The notes under the pieces: model-generated
The model's input: the letters and a program-made list of their open reading frames with translations, nothing else
What the model was told of the DNA's origin: nothing
Database searches by the model: none
Source: an uncultured Caulobacterales bacterium
GTDB lineage: Bacteria; Pseudomonadota; Alphaproteobacteria; Caulobacterales; Maricaulaceae
NCBI GenBank assembly: GCA_938040095.1
Contig: CALHXF010000040.1
Span: 1-33,781, forward strand
Direction of reading: 5' to 3'
DNA: 33,781 bases
Translations under genes and position numbers: made by a program
In this document: one piece after another, positions 17,715 to 26,805 of the stretch
Layout of the letters: each line of letters opens with the position of its first letter
Position numbering within the stretch: the first letter of the stretch is position 1

Positions 17715-19265
17715 ATGTCTAAAATACTCATTCCCATATTTGCCGATCAACTCAGCCACGGCCTGTCTAGCCTCGCCGCATCAGACCCTGAAAATACCGT
17801 GGTATTATTCATGGAAGTCGCGGGGGAAGCGCGTTCCGTCCCGCACCACCGTACAAAGTTGATCTTCTTATTTTCCGCAATGCGGCATTTCGCCAAGGAA
17901 CTGCGGGAGGCAGGTTGGAGGGTTGATTATGTCGAGATGACTGACCCTGACAATACGGGCGATTTTACGGGGGAGGTCACACGCGCGGTTGAACGTCATA
18001 ACGCTGATTTGATCCGTGTCTGTGAACCGTCCGTCTATCGCGTCTTAGAGGTCGTGAAGACGTGGGAGGGCGCGTTGGACCTACCTGTCTCCATTACTTT
18101 CGATGACCGATTCATCGCGACAAAGGAAGAATTCGAGACTTGGGCATCAGGTCGAAAGCAATTTCGAATGGAATATTTCTACCGCGAAATGCGCCGTAAA
18201 ACCGACCTGTTGATGGACGGCGCTAAACCTGAGGGTGGGAAGTGGAATTATGACAAAGACAATCGAAAGCCGCCGAAGTCAGGGTTGAATTTCCCTGAAC
18301 CTTTACGCTTTCAACCTGACGCAATTACGCAAGATGTCATCGAAATGGTCAAATCGACGTTTGCCTCTCGCATGGGGAGCGCAGACGGGTTCTTCTGGGC
18401 GGTCACGCGGGACGGCGCGTTGGAAGCGCTAGAGTATTTTCTCGACCACGGGTTGGAGCGCTTTGGTGATTATCAGGACGCGATGGTTGGCGGAGAAAGC
18501 TTCCTCTTTCACTCACTGCTTTCGCCTTACTTGAATGTTGGTTTGTTGGGACCTCTGGAAGTGTGCCGCGCCGTTGAGACGCGCTACCTTGCAGGTGACG
18601 CGCCTTTGAACGCGGCAGAAGGGTATATTCGTCAGATCATCGGTTGGCGCGAATATGTGCGCGGTATTTACTGGCTGGATATGCCAAATTATATTGATCG
18701 CAACCACCTTGGCGCAAAGCGCCCTTTACCTGATTTCTACTGGACGGGTGAGACGGATTTGAACTGTTTGTCACAAAGCATAGGACAGACGATTGAGCAT
18801 GCTTACGCGCATCACATTCAACGTCTTATGATCACCGGGAACTTTGCACTTCTGATCGGAGCCGACCCTTTCGCCGTGCATGAGTGGTATCTGGCGGTCT
18901 ATTTGGATGCATTTGAATGGGTCGAATTGCCCAATACTTTGGGAATGAGTCAATTTGGCGACGGTGGTATGTTAGGGTCTAAACCCTATGCGTCCTCTGG
19001 GGCCTATATTAACCGCATGAGTGATTATTGCGGGTCGTGTAAATATGACGTCAAGAAACGCGTCGGCAAAGATGCCTGTCCATTCAATGCGCTGTACTGG
19101 CATTTCTTGGACCGGAACGCGGATACTCTGCGCGGGAATAATCGTTTGGCTATGCCATACCGTAATCTCGAAAAAATGGACACGAAGGTCAGGCAAGAGT
19201 TGATGGATCAGGCTGATGTTTTCATAAACAGCTTGTCGACATCAAAAACCGAGGACTACCTCTAA
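17715..19265 (+). CDS. cryptochrome/photolyase family protein, FeS-BCP (PhrB-like) class
   Basis: MSKILIPIFADQLSHGLSSL...; four candidate cluster Cys: 'TDLNCLSQ', 'DYCGSCKYD', 'KDACPFNALYW'. Track start 17349 gives an implausible N-terminal extension; in-frame ATGs at 17700, 17706 and 17715. Confidence 0.9.
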   Translation: MSKILIPIFADQLSHGLSSLAASDPENTVVLFMEVAGEARSVPHHRTKLIFLFSAMRHFAKELREAGWRVDYVEMTDPDNTGDFTGEVTRAVERHNADLIRVCEPSVYRVLEVVKTWEGALDLPVSITFDDRFIATKEEFETWASGRKQFRMEYFYREMRRKTDLLMDGAKPEGGKWNYDKDNRKPPKSGLNFPEPLRFQPDAITQDVIEMVKSTFASRMGSADGFFWAVTRDGALEALEYFLDHGLERFGDYQDAMVGGESFLFHSLLSPYLNVGLLGPLEVCRAVETRYLAGDAPLNAAEGYIRQIIGWREYVRGIYWLDMPNYIDRNHLGAKRPLPDFYWTGETDLNCLSQSIGQTIEHAYAHHIQRLMITGNFALLIGADPFAVHEWYLAVYLDAFEWVELPNTLGMSQFGDGGMLGSKPYASSGAYINRMSDYCGSCKYDVKKRVGKDACPFNALYWHFLDRNADTLRGNNRLAMPYRNLEKMDTKVRQELMDQADVFINSLSTSKTEDYL

Positions 19266-19945
19266 AACGGACAGGGTGCCTCAAAACTAACATGCGATCC
19301 GTCGCTCGGGTGTCGCAAGCCGAGCTTCCACGCGTGAAGCTGCAAGCGTGGCGCAGCTTCAAATATGTCATCAACCGCATAAATACGGTCACCTAAAATC
19401 GGATGCCCTATTGCCCAGCAGTGTACACGGAGTTGGTGGCTGCGGCCCGTGATGGGATGCAGCGCGAGTCGTGTGGTGTCGGTTTCGCGCTCTAATATTT
19501 CCCAATCCGTTACGCTAGCTTTCCCTAACTCCCAGCTCACCATCTGACGGGGGCGGTTCGGCCAATCCGCAATGAGTGGCTGGTCGATACGTCCGCTTTC
19601 ACCGCTCACCTGACCTGCTACGCGGGCGATGTAGGATTTCGTGGTATGTCTGCGTTCGAATTGTAAACCCAGATGACGTTGCGCAGCTTTATTGCGGGCA
19701 AAGACCATCAGGCCCGATGTCGCCATATCTAAACGATGGATCAAAAGACTTTCAGGGTGAAGCTCCAAGAGGCGTGTTTGCGCACTGTCCGGGTTATCAC
19801 GCCCGGGAACAGATAATAATCCAGACGGTTTATCGATTAGGAGCAAATCCTCATCTTCATGAAGAATGTTAAGCGGATCATTTGGCGGCGCATAGGTAAA
19901 TGCGCGCCGCTCTGGGAGATCAGTCCAGTCTTTCGGCGACGACAT
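19262..19945 (-). CDS. RluA family pseudouridine synthase
   Basis: 'ILHEDEDLLLIDKPSGLLSVPGRD', 'LIHRLDMATSGLMVFARNKAAQRHLGLQFE', 'TGRSHQLRVHCWAIGHPILGDRIY'. Confidence 0.93.
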   Translation of the reverse strand: MSSPKDWTDLPERRAFTYAPPNDPLNILHEDEDLLLIDKPSGLLSVPGRDNPDSAQTRLLELHPESLLIHRLDMATSGLMVFARNKAAQRHLGLQFERRHTTKSYIARVAGQVSGESGRIDQPLIADWPNRPRQMVSWELGKASVTDWEILERETDTTRLALHPITGRSHQLRVHCWAIGHPILGDRIYAVDDIFEAAPRLQLHAWKLGLRHPSDGSHVSFEAPCPF

Positions 19946-21074
19946 TTTCGCCCTCCAGACGTAAGGCAATATGGCCGCGCAACATGTCGAGGGCATCTTG
20001 ACCAAAAATTTCGCGACGCCAGCCTTTAAGGGCGTCAATGTCAGCCGCTTCGCCGAAGGCTGCGAGTTGTTCGATATCGCGCGCATTGGCAACCAAACGC
20101 GTGGCAATACCTTTGACTTCTGTGCGTAAGCGCAAGAGCGTTTTCAACATCTCGATACGCGGGCCCAAAGCGGGAGGCATATGTTTTGTTTTTGGTGCGG
20201 GTGGCGCATAGGCGTCGGCATTGTCGATGGCGGCACCGATGCTTTCCACCAAGTTTTGGGCGGAAGACGATTTTTCAAATCCGCGCGGAATTCCGCGGAG
20301 TTTTGCGAGTGCTTCGATAGTGCGAGGGCGTTGCTGCGCTAGATCATAGATCGCGTCGTCTTTTAAGACACGACGGCGAGGGATGTCTTTCTTGATCGCC
20401 TGACGTTCGCGCCATGCGGCGGCGGCTTTGAGAGAGGCGAGATACTGTTTTTTATTCCCGCGCAATTTTAGGCGCTGCCAGGCTTCTTCGGGCTCAAATG
20501 TGTAGAGGTCCTCACGCATGTGCTGACCCATTTCTTCCATAACCCAACTTAGGCGGCTTTGGTCTTCCAGCTCGGTAAGGACATCTGGATAGAGGTCGCG
20601 CAAATGGGTGACATCGGCGATAGCGTAAGAGAGTTGCTTCTCAGAGAGCGGACGGCGCGACCAATCCGTGAAGCGTGCGCCTTTGTCCAAATTGATATCC
20701 AAGCGGTCTTTGACGAGTGCGCCATAGCCGGCACTGTCGCCAAGTCCAAGAGCCATGCCCGCGATTTGAGTGTCGAAAATCGGACCCGGTACAGCGTCAC
20801 AAATGCGGTAAAAGATCTCCATGTCTTGCCGCGCAGCGTGCAGGACTTTGGTGATGTTCTGATCCATCAGCAACTCTTTGAGCGGAGTCAGGTCAATGCC
20901 TTCCGCTAGAGGATCAACAATGGCTTCATCTTCAGATGTCGCCATCTGGACGAGGCATAGGATCGAATAGAATGTGCTTTCGCGCATGAACTCCGTATCG
21001 ATACAGACAAAGGCTTGGGTGCGGGCTGCATCGCAAAACGCGCGCAGTCCGTCTGTATCGCTGATAATATTCAT
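19920..21074 (-). CDS. rnd: ribonuclease D
   Basis: 'FVCIDTEFMRESTFYSILCLVQMA', 'KVLHAARQDMEIFY', 'FDTQIAGMALGLGDSAGYGALV', HRDC-like C-terminus. Confidence 0.95.
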   Translation of the reverse strand: MNIISDTDGLRAFCDAARTQAFVCIDTEFMRESTFYSILCLVQMATSEDEAIVDPLAEGIDLTPLKELLMDQNITKVLHAARQDMEIFYRICDAVPGPIFDTQIAGMALGLGDSAGYGALVKDRLDINLDKGARFTDWSRRPLSEKQLSYAIADVTHLRDLYPDVLTELEDQSRLSWVMEEMGQHMREDLYTFEPEEAWQRLKLRGNKKQYLASLKAAAAWRERQAIKKDIPRRRVLKDDAIYDLAQQRPRTIEALAKLRGIPRGFEKSSSAQNLVESIGAAIDNADAYAPPAPKTKHMPPALGPRIEMLKTLLRLRTEVKGIATRLVANARDIEQLAAFGEAADIDALKGWRREIFGQDALDMLRGHIALRLEGENVVAERLD

Positions 21075-21814
21075 TAGGCCACATCAGTTCCGTGAAGGGC
21101 GAATTTCTCGCTCAATAGATCGAGCATCGCATTTGTTGAACGTTGATCGGCTTTTGCATTGTAAACCGTGCCGCTTTTTTTGTCATCAGCAGCGGGGTTT
21201 GTGAAGCTGTGCACGACATTGCCGTAGGCGTGAAGTTGCCAGTCGCATTTTTTCGTCGCCATTTCTTCGCCAAAGGCTTTGAGAACGTCAGGCGTGGCCA
21301 TTGGATCATCCCAACCGTGACAGACGAGGACGCTGGCTTTGCATTTTTTCTTTGGCAAACCTTCGGGGGCGTCCAGCAAACCGTGGAAGGACACTGCGGC
21401 GTGTAGGTCCAAACCTGCGCGCGCCATATCCAATGTGCAAAGGCCACCGAAGCAATAGCCGATCGCGGCCATGTGTGTTTCATCGACTTCATCCAACTTC
21501 GCAGCGGCTTTATAACCCGCCTTGAGGCGCTTCAACAATGTTGCTCGGTCGTCTTTCAACGGCGTCATCAGTGCTTGTTTCTCTTCGGCTGTCTCTGGCG
21601 CAACACCGTCACCATAATTGTCGAGAGCAAAGCCAACATAGCCCAGCGCGGCCATTTGAACGGCTTTGTCCTTTGCGAATTCATCCAATCCGCCCCAAGC
21701 GTGATTAACAAGAACGCAAGGCAACGGGTCGGCGCGATTGTCGTCCCAAGCCAGAAGCCCAATACAGGTCGTGTCACCGTCTTTATACTCAACGGGGCGG
21801 GTTTTGATGTTCAT
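21074..21814 (-). CDS. dienelactone hydrolase family protein
   Basis: 'CVLVNHAWGGLDEFAKDKAVQMAALGYVGFALDNYGDG', 'MAAIGYCFGG' nucleophile Cys, 'VLVCHGWDDPMATPDVL'. Confidence 0.92.
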   Translation of the reverse strand: MNIKTRPVEYKDGDTTCIGLLAWDDNRADPLPCVLVNHAWGGLDEFAKDKAVQMAALGYVGFALDNYGDGVAPETAEEKQALMTPLKDDRATLLKRLKAGYKAAAKLDEVDETHMAAIGYCFGGLCTLDMARAGLDLHAAVSFHGLLDAPEGLPKKKCKASVLVCHGWDDPMATPDVLKAFGEEMATKKCDWQLHAYGNVVHSFTNPAADDKKSGTVYNAKADQRSTNAMLDLLSEKFALHGTDVA

Positions 21815-22016
21815 TGTGTCTCTCTCCACAGTCGATTTTGTGTCGGGGGAATTTCCCCTTTGTTTGCTGTTTTTTGCCTTTCTTTTCAACCTTAATCCTT
21901 ACGGGGCGCAGTTCAGGGTAGTTTGCCTGTTTCCCACCCGAAGGTTGGTCGTTTTCTTAACGAAAAATTAGCCATGACCGACGACCCTGCGGGTCAGTCC
22001 TTAGAGGAGATACGTC

Positions 22017-22679
22017 ATGCGCGCACTATTACTCACGTCACTTTCCGCCGCTCTATTGAGCGGATGTTTGACCACGCAAGAAAACCCAAATTATGAGTTC
22101 TCTAGTCGGTATGAGGGAGACGCCGCAGCAACGCATCAATATGCAACGACAACGCCCGCCGAAACGACAACCGCTCAAACAGTCGCCGCGACCTATGATG
22201 CAGGGGCATATACTACGGGGACTGCGCAGCCAGCTTACGTGCAGTCACCAACTGTAGCCCCAACCGATTCTACTTACGGATCGCGTGATGTCAGCGGCAC
22301 ACCAGGTTTCATGGCAATGCAATCCAGTCAGCAAGCTACCGCACAGGCCAATATTCAAACACAGATGGAGCCGAGCCTACCCGCCGCGCAAACTGTATCT
22401 ATGCCGCAATTCGCAGCGGCTGGCACACCCATCGCTTATGATCACAGTCGTAACCTCATCGTTGCGGATACCGACGTCGCCAGCCCGAAAATGTCTGATC
22501 GCGTTCGCGTGCTTTCCGGTTCGGGTCAGTCCTACACCGTGCAGCCAGGTGATACGGTTTATAGCCTTTCCCGCAAAAGTTGCGTGGGCGTGAACGTCAT
22601 CCAATCTATGAATGGCCTAAGTGCCGATTATGGAATCAAAATTGGGCAAACTCTACGTTTACCGACGACTGTCTGTTAA
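22017..22679 (+). CDS. LysM domain lipoprotein
   Basis: Lipobox LLSGC; C-terminal LysM 'YTVQPGDTVYSLSRKSCVGVNVIQSMNGLSADYGIKIGQTLRLP'. Confidence 0.88.
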   Translation: MRALLLTSLSAALLSGCLTTQENPNYEFSSRYEGDAAATHQYATTTPAETTTAQTVAATYDAGAYTTGTAQPAYVQSPTVAPTDSTYGSRDVSGTPGFMAMQSSQQATAQANIQTQMEPSLPAAQTVSMPQFAAAGTPIAYDHSRNLIVADTDVASPKMSDRVRVLSGSGQSYTVQPGDTVYSLSRKSCVGVNVIQSMNGLSADYGIKIGQTLRLPTTVC

Positions 22680-22792
22680 CGACCTCGCGCTGGAAATTGG
22701 GTTGATTTTCAATTTTGGGCATATTCGCATAAATAACATGTGATTTTGATGGGTTCAGGCGCTACAGAACGCCGAACTTAAGGAGTCGCCTC

Positions 22793-24205
22793 ATGCGCAA
22801 TCGTCACGCCAAAATTCTCGCCACGATTGGTCCCGCTAGTCGCGCTCCTGATACACTTCGTCTGCTACATGATGTGGGTGTTGATGCTTTTAGACTGAAC
22901 TTTAGTCACGGATCCCATGAGGATCACGGCGAAAGCGTCAAAGCGATTCGCGCGATTGAGAAAGAGACAGGGACACCGATCTGCATCGTTGCGGATATGC
23001 AGGGACCGAAACTGCGGTGCGGAACCTTTGAAGACGGTAAAATAGAACTCCGCTACGGTCAGACAATCGAAATTCGTCAAGGCACAAAGCCGGGACGTGC
23101 AGGTTCGATCATCATGCCGCATCCAGAGCTTATGAAAGCCATGGTTGAGGGAACAGTCCTCAAATTTGATGATGGCAAGATGCAGGTTACGGTTCTGTCG
23201 AATGACGGAACGGTTGCCACCGCGCGCGTTGATGTTCCTGGACCTTTGTCCGAACGAAAAGGCATCAATGTCGTCAATACGGTTTTGCCTATGTCCGCGA
23301 TGACGGATAAAGACCGCGTCGACATGGCTTTTGCGTTGACGCAGGACGTTGACTACATCGCCCTTTCATTCGTACAGTCCTCTCAAGATGTGCGAGATGC
23401 ACGGGCGATTATTGGTGATAAAGCCGGCATTATCGTCAAAATTGAAAAGCCTTCAGCTGTCGAAGACCTCGACTCGATTTTGCTTGCGGCTGATGCAGCT
23501 ATGGTGGCACGTGGTGACCTTGGCGTCGAATTGCCCTTAGAGGACGTTCCTGTCGTTCAGCGTCGAATTATTCGTAAATGCCGCGCGTTGGGTAAGCCCG
23601 TCATCGTCGCGACACATATGCTTGAGTCCATGATTGACGCGCCAACGCCAACACGCGCCGAAGCCTCTGATGTTGCAACCGCGATCTACCAAGGTGCTGA
23701 TTCTGTGATGTTGTCTGCTGAAACGGCTGTGGGTCGCCATCCTGCGACGGCCGTTGCCATCATGGACCGCATTATCGGCGCAGCAGAACGCGATCCGATT
23801 TATTGGGAGTATTTCAAGTCGATCCAATTGCCCTATGAGGCGACGGCTGAAGACGCGATTTCGGGTGCTGTGCGTGGTATCGCGACCAAACTCGATGCCA
23901 AAGCTGTTCTGGGATATACGATGACGGGGTCTACCGTACAGCGCATCAGCCGTGAACGTCCGCCATGTCGTATCGTCGGACTAACGCCAAATATGCGAAC
24001 GGCATCGCGTCTAGCCTTGAGTTGGGGTGTCACGCCTATCGTTACGACGGACCCCTCAGATTTCGACGATATGATGGAACGGGTGAGCGATATTGCAAAA
24101 GACCACCTCGGTTTGGAAACCGGCGACACAGTTATGATTTCCGCCGGTTTGCCATTTGGGGTGCCGGGGACAACCAACACCCTCAATATTTCAAAGGTAA
24201 AATAG
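22793..24205 (+). CDS. pyk: pyruvate kinase
   Basis: 'RNRHAKILATIGPASR', 'FRLNFSHGSHEDH', 'MVARGDLGVELP', 'PVIVATHMLESM'. Confidence 0.97.
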   Translation: MRNRHAKILATIGPASRAPDTLRLLHDVGVDAFRLNFSHGSHEDHGESVKAIRAIEKETGTPICIVADMQGPKLRCGTFEDGKIELRYGQTIEIRQGTKPGRAGSIIMPHPELMKAMVEGTVLKFDDGKMQVTVLSNDGTVATARVDVPGPLSERKGINVVNTVLPMSAMTDKDRVDMAFALTQDVDYIALSFVQSSQDVRDARAIIGDKAGIIVKIEKPSAVEDLDSILLAADAAMVARGDLGVELPLEDVPVVQRRIIRKCRALGKPVIVATHMLESMIDAPTPTRAEASDVATAIYQGADSVMLSAETAVGRHPATAVAIMDRIIGAAERDPIYWEYFKSIQLPYEATAEDAISGAVRGIATKLDAKAVLGYTMTGSTVQRISRERPPCRIVGLTPNMRTASRLALSWGVTPIVTTDPSDFDDMMERVSDIAKDHLGLETGDTVMISAGLPFGVPGTTNTLNISKVK

Positions 24206-24223
24206 CGCTAGAGTTTAGCGCTA
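24203..24223. terminator. shared hairpin TAGCGCTA-GAGTT-TAGCGCTA between convergent genes
   Basis: 8-bp perfect stem; left arm contains both the pyk stop (TAG, 24203-24205) and the TonB receptor stop (CTA, 24208-24210). Confidence 0.55.
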
Positions 24224-26292
24224 ATTGAGAACCTGACATTCCGGCCTGGAAGCGGGACAAGATCTTTCAGGAAGCTCGTATGTTGACGGGCTTCCTTATC
24301 CAAGATGTTCATCACTGACAGTCGCAGTTGCACATTTTCTGCCCCTGCAGGCGCTTTCCATGTGGCGAACGCATTGACGAGATTATAGTCTTCTGTTGGC
24401 AATTCAAACGCAGATAGATCATTGGCCTTCGCCACATATTCCCATTCGGCCCGCAGTTTTAGGCGGTCACTTTCAGCTTCTAAGCCTGTGAGAACAGAAA
24501 GTGGTGGGATACGCGGCAAGTTTCCTGATGCCGTCTTGGCTCGGACCTTTTCCACAAGCGAATCTGCGGATAGATCAAATGATCCAATTGTTGTGATGTC
24601 TGTCTCACCTGCGGCTTCAAACCCATAAAATTCCGCATCAGCAGCGATATATTGAAAAGCGGGTAGGCCGTCTTCTTCCTCACCTGTTTGAACTTCGAAA
24701 ATATAGTCTTTGTAATCCGTATAAAAGACATTCAGCGTCAAATTATGCGTATCAGCTCTATGACGGAACGCACCTTCAATACCTGTTGAAACTTCCTTGG
24801 TCAGCGTGGCGTCGCCGATCTCAAACTGATTTGTCGCGATGTGAGGACCGTTGGAAAACAGTTCCTCTGTGGTGGGCGCGCGTTCCGTGCGGAAGACCGT
24901 ACCGCCCAAACGCACAGTATCTGTCAGATGAACGTCGCCGCCGCCGCTCAGGCTGACCAAATCAAAACTCTTGTCTATGCCAGAGGTTTGGTTCTCCTGA
25001 TCGGTGCGCTCAAATCGAGCGGCACCTTCGAGGTGGCCATTCCCGATTTCAACTTCATGGAACGTGTAAATGCCGAACTGCTGTGTATTTGACGGCGGCA
25101 CAAAGGCTTCTTCGCCGATCGCAGAAAAGTCACGCTCGCGATATTGCGCTCCATAGGCGGCTGTCCAATTTCCACGTTGAGCCTGAATCGCCTCTGCGCG
25201 AAGTTCAAAACCTTCATTTGCGAAAATAGTTCCGATTTCGCCGGGGCCTTCAAATTCGGTATGCGTGTAATCGGCATAACCGCCGAACACTTGGACACGT
25301 TCGATAGGGCCGTCAAAGTTCAGGCCTGCGTTTACATCAAAACGTGTCTGATCGAGTTTGATGAATACGCCACCTTCCTCTTCGTCTTCGCCTTCATGCT
25401 CGTGATCTTCTTCTTCGTGGTCATCGTCATGATCTTCTTCCTCCTCCTCGTGACCGTGGCCACCAGGAATGCCGTAAGTCGAATTGAAGTTGTGGAGCGC
25501 AAAGCCAATGAATCCGCGTTCTCCAATATAAGACACACCGCCTGTTACGCTGTCAGACTCGGCAAAGCTGTTTTCTAGGCGACGGTTTTCATTGAAATCC
25601 TCTGGGACTTCCTCACCTTCTTCAGCCAGTTGCGCGCGGCTTTCGCCTTCAACGGGGATTCGGTAATCGCCTGCCTCGCGACGTGTTGCGTCTAGGTGAA
25701 AGACAACGTTTCCTGCGCGTTGGTTAATCGAAGCCGCGGCTTCTGCACCTGAGTCGACAGAGCTCGCGCCTATACGAATAGCGACATCTGTGTTTCCATC
25801 TGGGAATTCTGATGGGATGCGACCGTCAATGACGTTGACGATCCCGCCAGCGCCCGAGCTACCATATCGTAAAATAGCTGCGCCGCGAACGACTTCAATC
25901 CGTTCGGCTTGCGCGGGTTCAACAGCAACCGCGTGATCAGGGGAAGCGGAAGAGGCGTCAATCGACCCAATGCCATTTGTCAGAATGCGAACGCGATCTC
26001 CACCTTGTCCGCGAATGATGGGACGAGATGCACCTGCACCGAAACTTGTGGACGACACGCCGGGCTCAAGTTTGAGTGTTTCACCGATTGTGGCGGCGAG
26101 GCGGTCTTCTAGTTCGTCGCCTGACAAGACGGATTGACCGGTAATGGCTTCATCCAAAGACCTCGAAAGCGGAGAGGCTGTCACGATAATAACGTCTTCG
26201 TCTGGGGATACTTGCGCGACGGCAAATGTGGGAAGGCTAATAATTGGAAGGGTAAGCGCAGTTGCCAAAAGGCGTGTGGTAAATCGGGACAT
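24208..26292 (-). CDS. TonB-dependent receptor, ZnuD-like (putative zinc uptake)
   Basis: Signal peptide, plug domain ('RPIIRGQGGDRVRILTNGIGSIDASSASPDHAVAVEPAQAERIEVVRG'), His/Asp/Glu-rich loop, C-terminal beta-barrel. Confidence 0.88.
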   Translation of the reverse strand: MSRFTTRLLATALTLPIISLPTFAVAQVSPDEDVIIVTASPLSRSLDEAITGQSVLSGDELEDRLAATIGETLKLEPGVSSTSFGAGASRPIIRGQGGDRVRILTNGIGSIDASSASPDHAVAVEPAQAERIEVVRGAAILRYGSSGAGGIVNVIDGRIPSEFPDGNTDVAIRIGASSVDSGAEAAASINQRAGNVVFHLDATRREAGDYRIPVEGESRAQLAEEGEEVPEDFNENRRLENSFAESDSVTGGVSYIGERGFIGFALHNFNSTYGIPGGHGHEEEEEDHDDDHEEEDHEHEGEDEEEGGVFIKLDQTRFDVNAGLNFDGPIERVQVFGGYADYTHTEFEGPGEIGTIFANEGFELRAEAIQAQRGNWTAAYGAQYRERDFSAIGEEAFVPPSNTQQFGIYTFHEVEIGNGHLEGAARFERTDQENQTSGIDKSFDLVSLSGGGDVHLTDTVRLGGTVFRTERAPTTEELFSNGPHIATNQFEIGDATLTKEVSTGIEGAFRHRADTHNLTLNVFYTDYKDYIFEVQTGEEEDGLPAFQYIAADAEFYGFEAAGETDITTIGSFDLSADSLVEKVRAKTASGNLPRIPPLSVLTGLEAESDRLKLRAEWEYVAKANDLSAFELPTEDYNLVNAFATWKAPAGAENVQLRLSVMNILDKEARQHTSFLKDLVPLPGRNVRFSISAKL
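25372..25463 (-). other. His/Asp/Glu-rich loop GHGHEEEEEDHDDDHEEEDHEHEGEDEEEGG in TonB receptor
   Basis: Read directly in translation. Confidence 0.9.
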
Positions 26293-26397
26293 GTTAATCT
26301 CATCAACAATAGACCGCTCAAAATAGAGAATGGCGAGGGTCTGAAAACACAAAAGGTCCGATACATCGCGTGTATCAGGTGGAAAGGTGAGGTGTGT

Positions 26398-26697
26398 TTA
26401 AAGTGTTGGTGGGCCGCGAGGTGGCGGTGCGCGTCCGTCAAAATTGCGCGGTAACGCCGTCTCGTTCAAAACAGACCAAAGGACTGGCATTGCAAGGTCG
26501 ACGGGTGTTGCAAGAGGTAAAGGTGGTTCAATGACGGTTTGTTCCGCAGTAACTAAAGCTACGTCACACGCTATACCGTCATGGGTATGATCTGTGCTGC
26601 CATTTGCTGAAGCATGGGCTTGCGATAGACCCTGAACCGATAGGAACAGAGCTACAAATAGGACCCAGATGGTCTTTATGAGCGTAGAGCGCGTCAT
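26398..26697 (-). CDS. small exported protein, DUF2946-like
   Basis: Hydrophobic signal, 'TDHTHDGIACDVAL', C-terminal 'RAPPPRGPPTL'; directly upstream of the TonB receptor on the same strand. GTG (26700) and ATG (26697) both possible. Confidence 0.6.
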   Translation of the reverse strand: MTRSTLIKTIWVLFVALFLSVQGLSQAHASANGSTDHTHDGIACDVALVTAEQTVIEPPLPLATPVDLAMPVLWSVLNETALPRNFDGRAPPPRGPPTL

Positions 26698-26700
26698 CAC

Positions 26701-26715
26701 TGTTACGCTATAACA
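26701..26715 (-). promoter_or_regulatory. Zur-like palindrome TGTTA-CGCTA-TAACA
   Basis: Perfect 5-bp arms; ends 3 nt before the ATG (26697) of the small exported protein. Confidence 0.5.
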
Positions 26716-26805
26716 CTAAAGCAACCCAATGCAATTCCGATTTCAGGGAATGACATATTCGTTATTTGCCCCTGCTCGCGCAGGGGGGATTGCGGAATTT
26801 CTAGC

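Noticed and set aside
21846-21858. GGGGAATTTCCCC palindrome upstream of the dienelactone hydrolase gene
   Set aside because: Short dyad with no known regulator and no second copy; could be chance.
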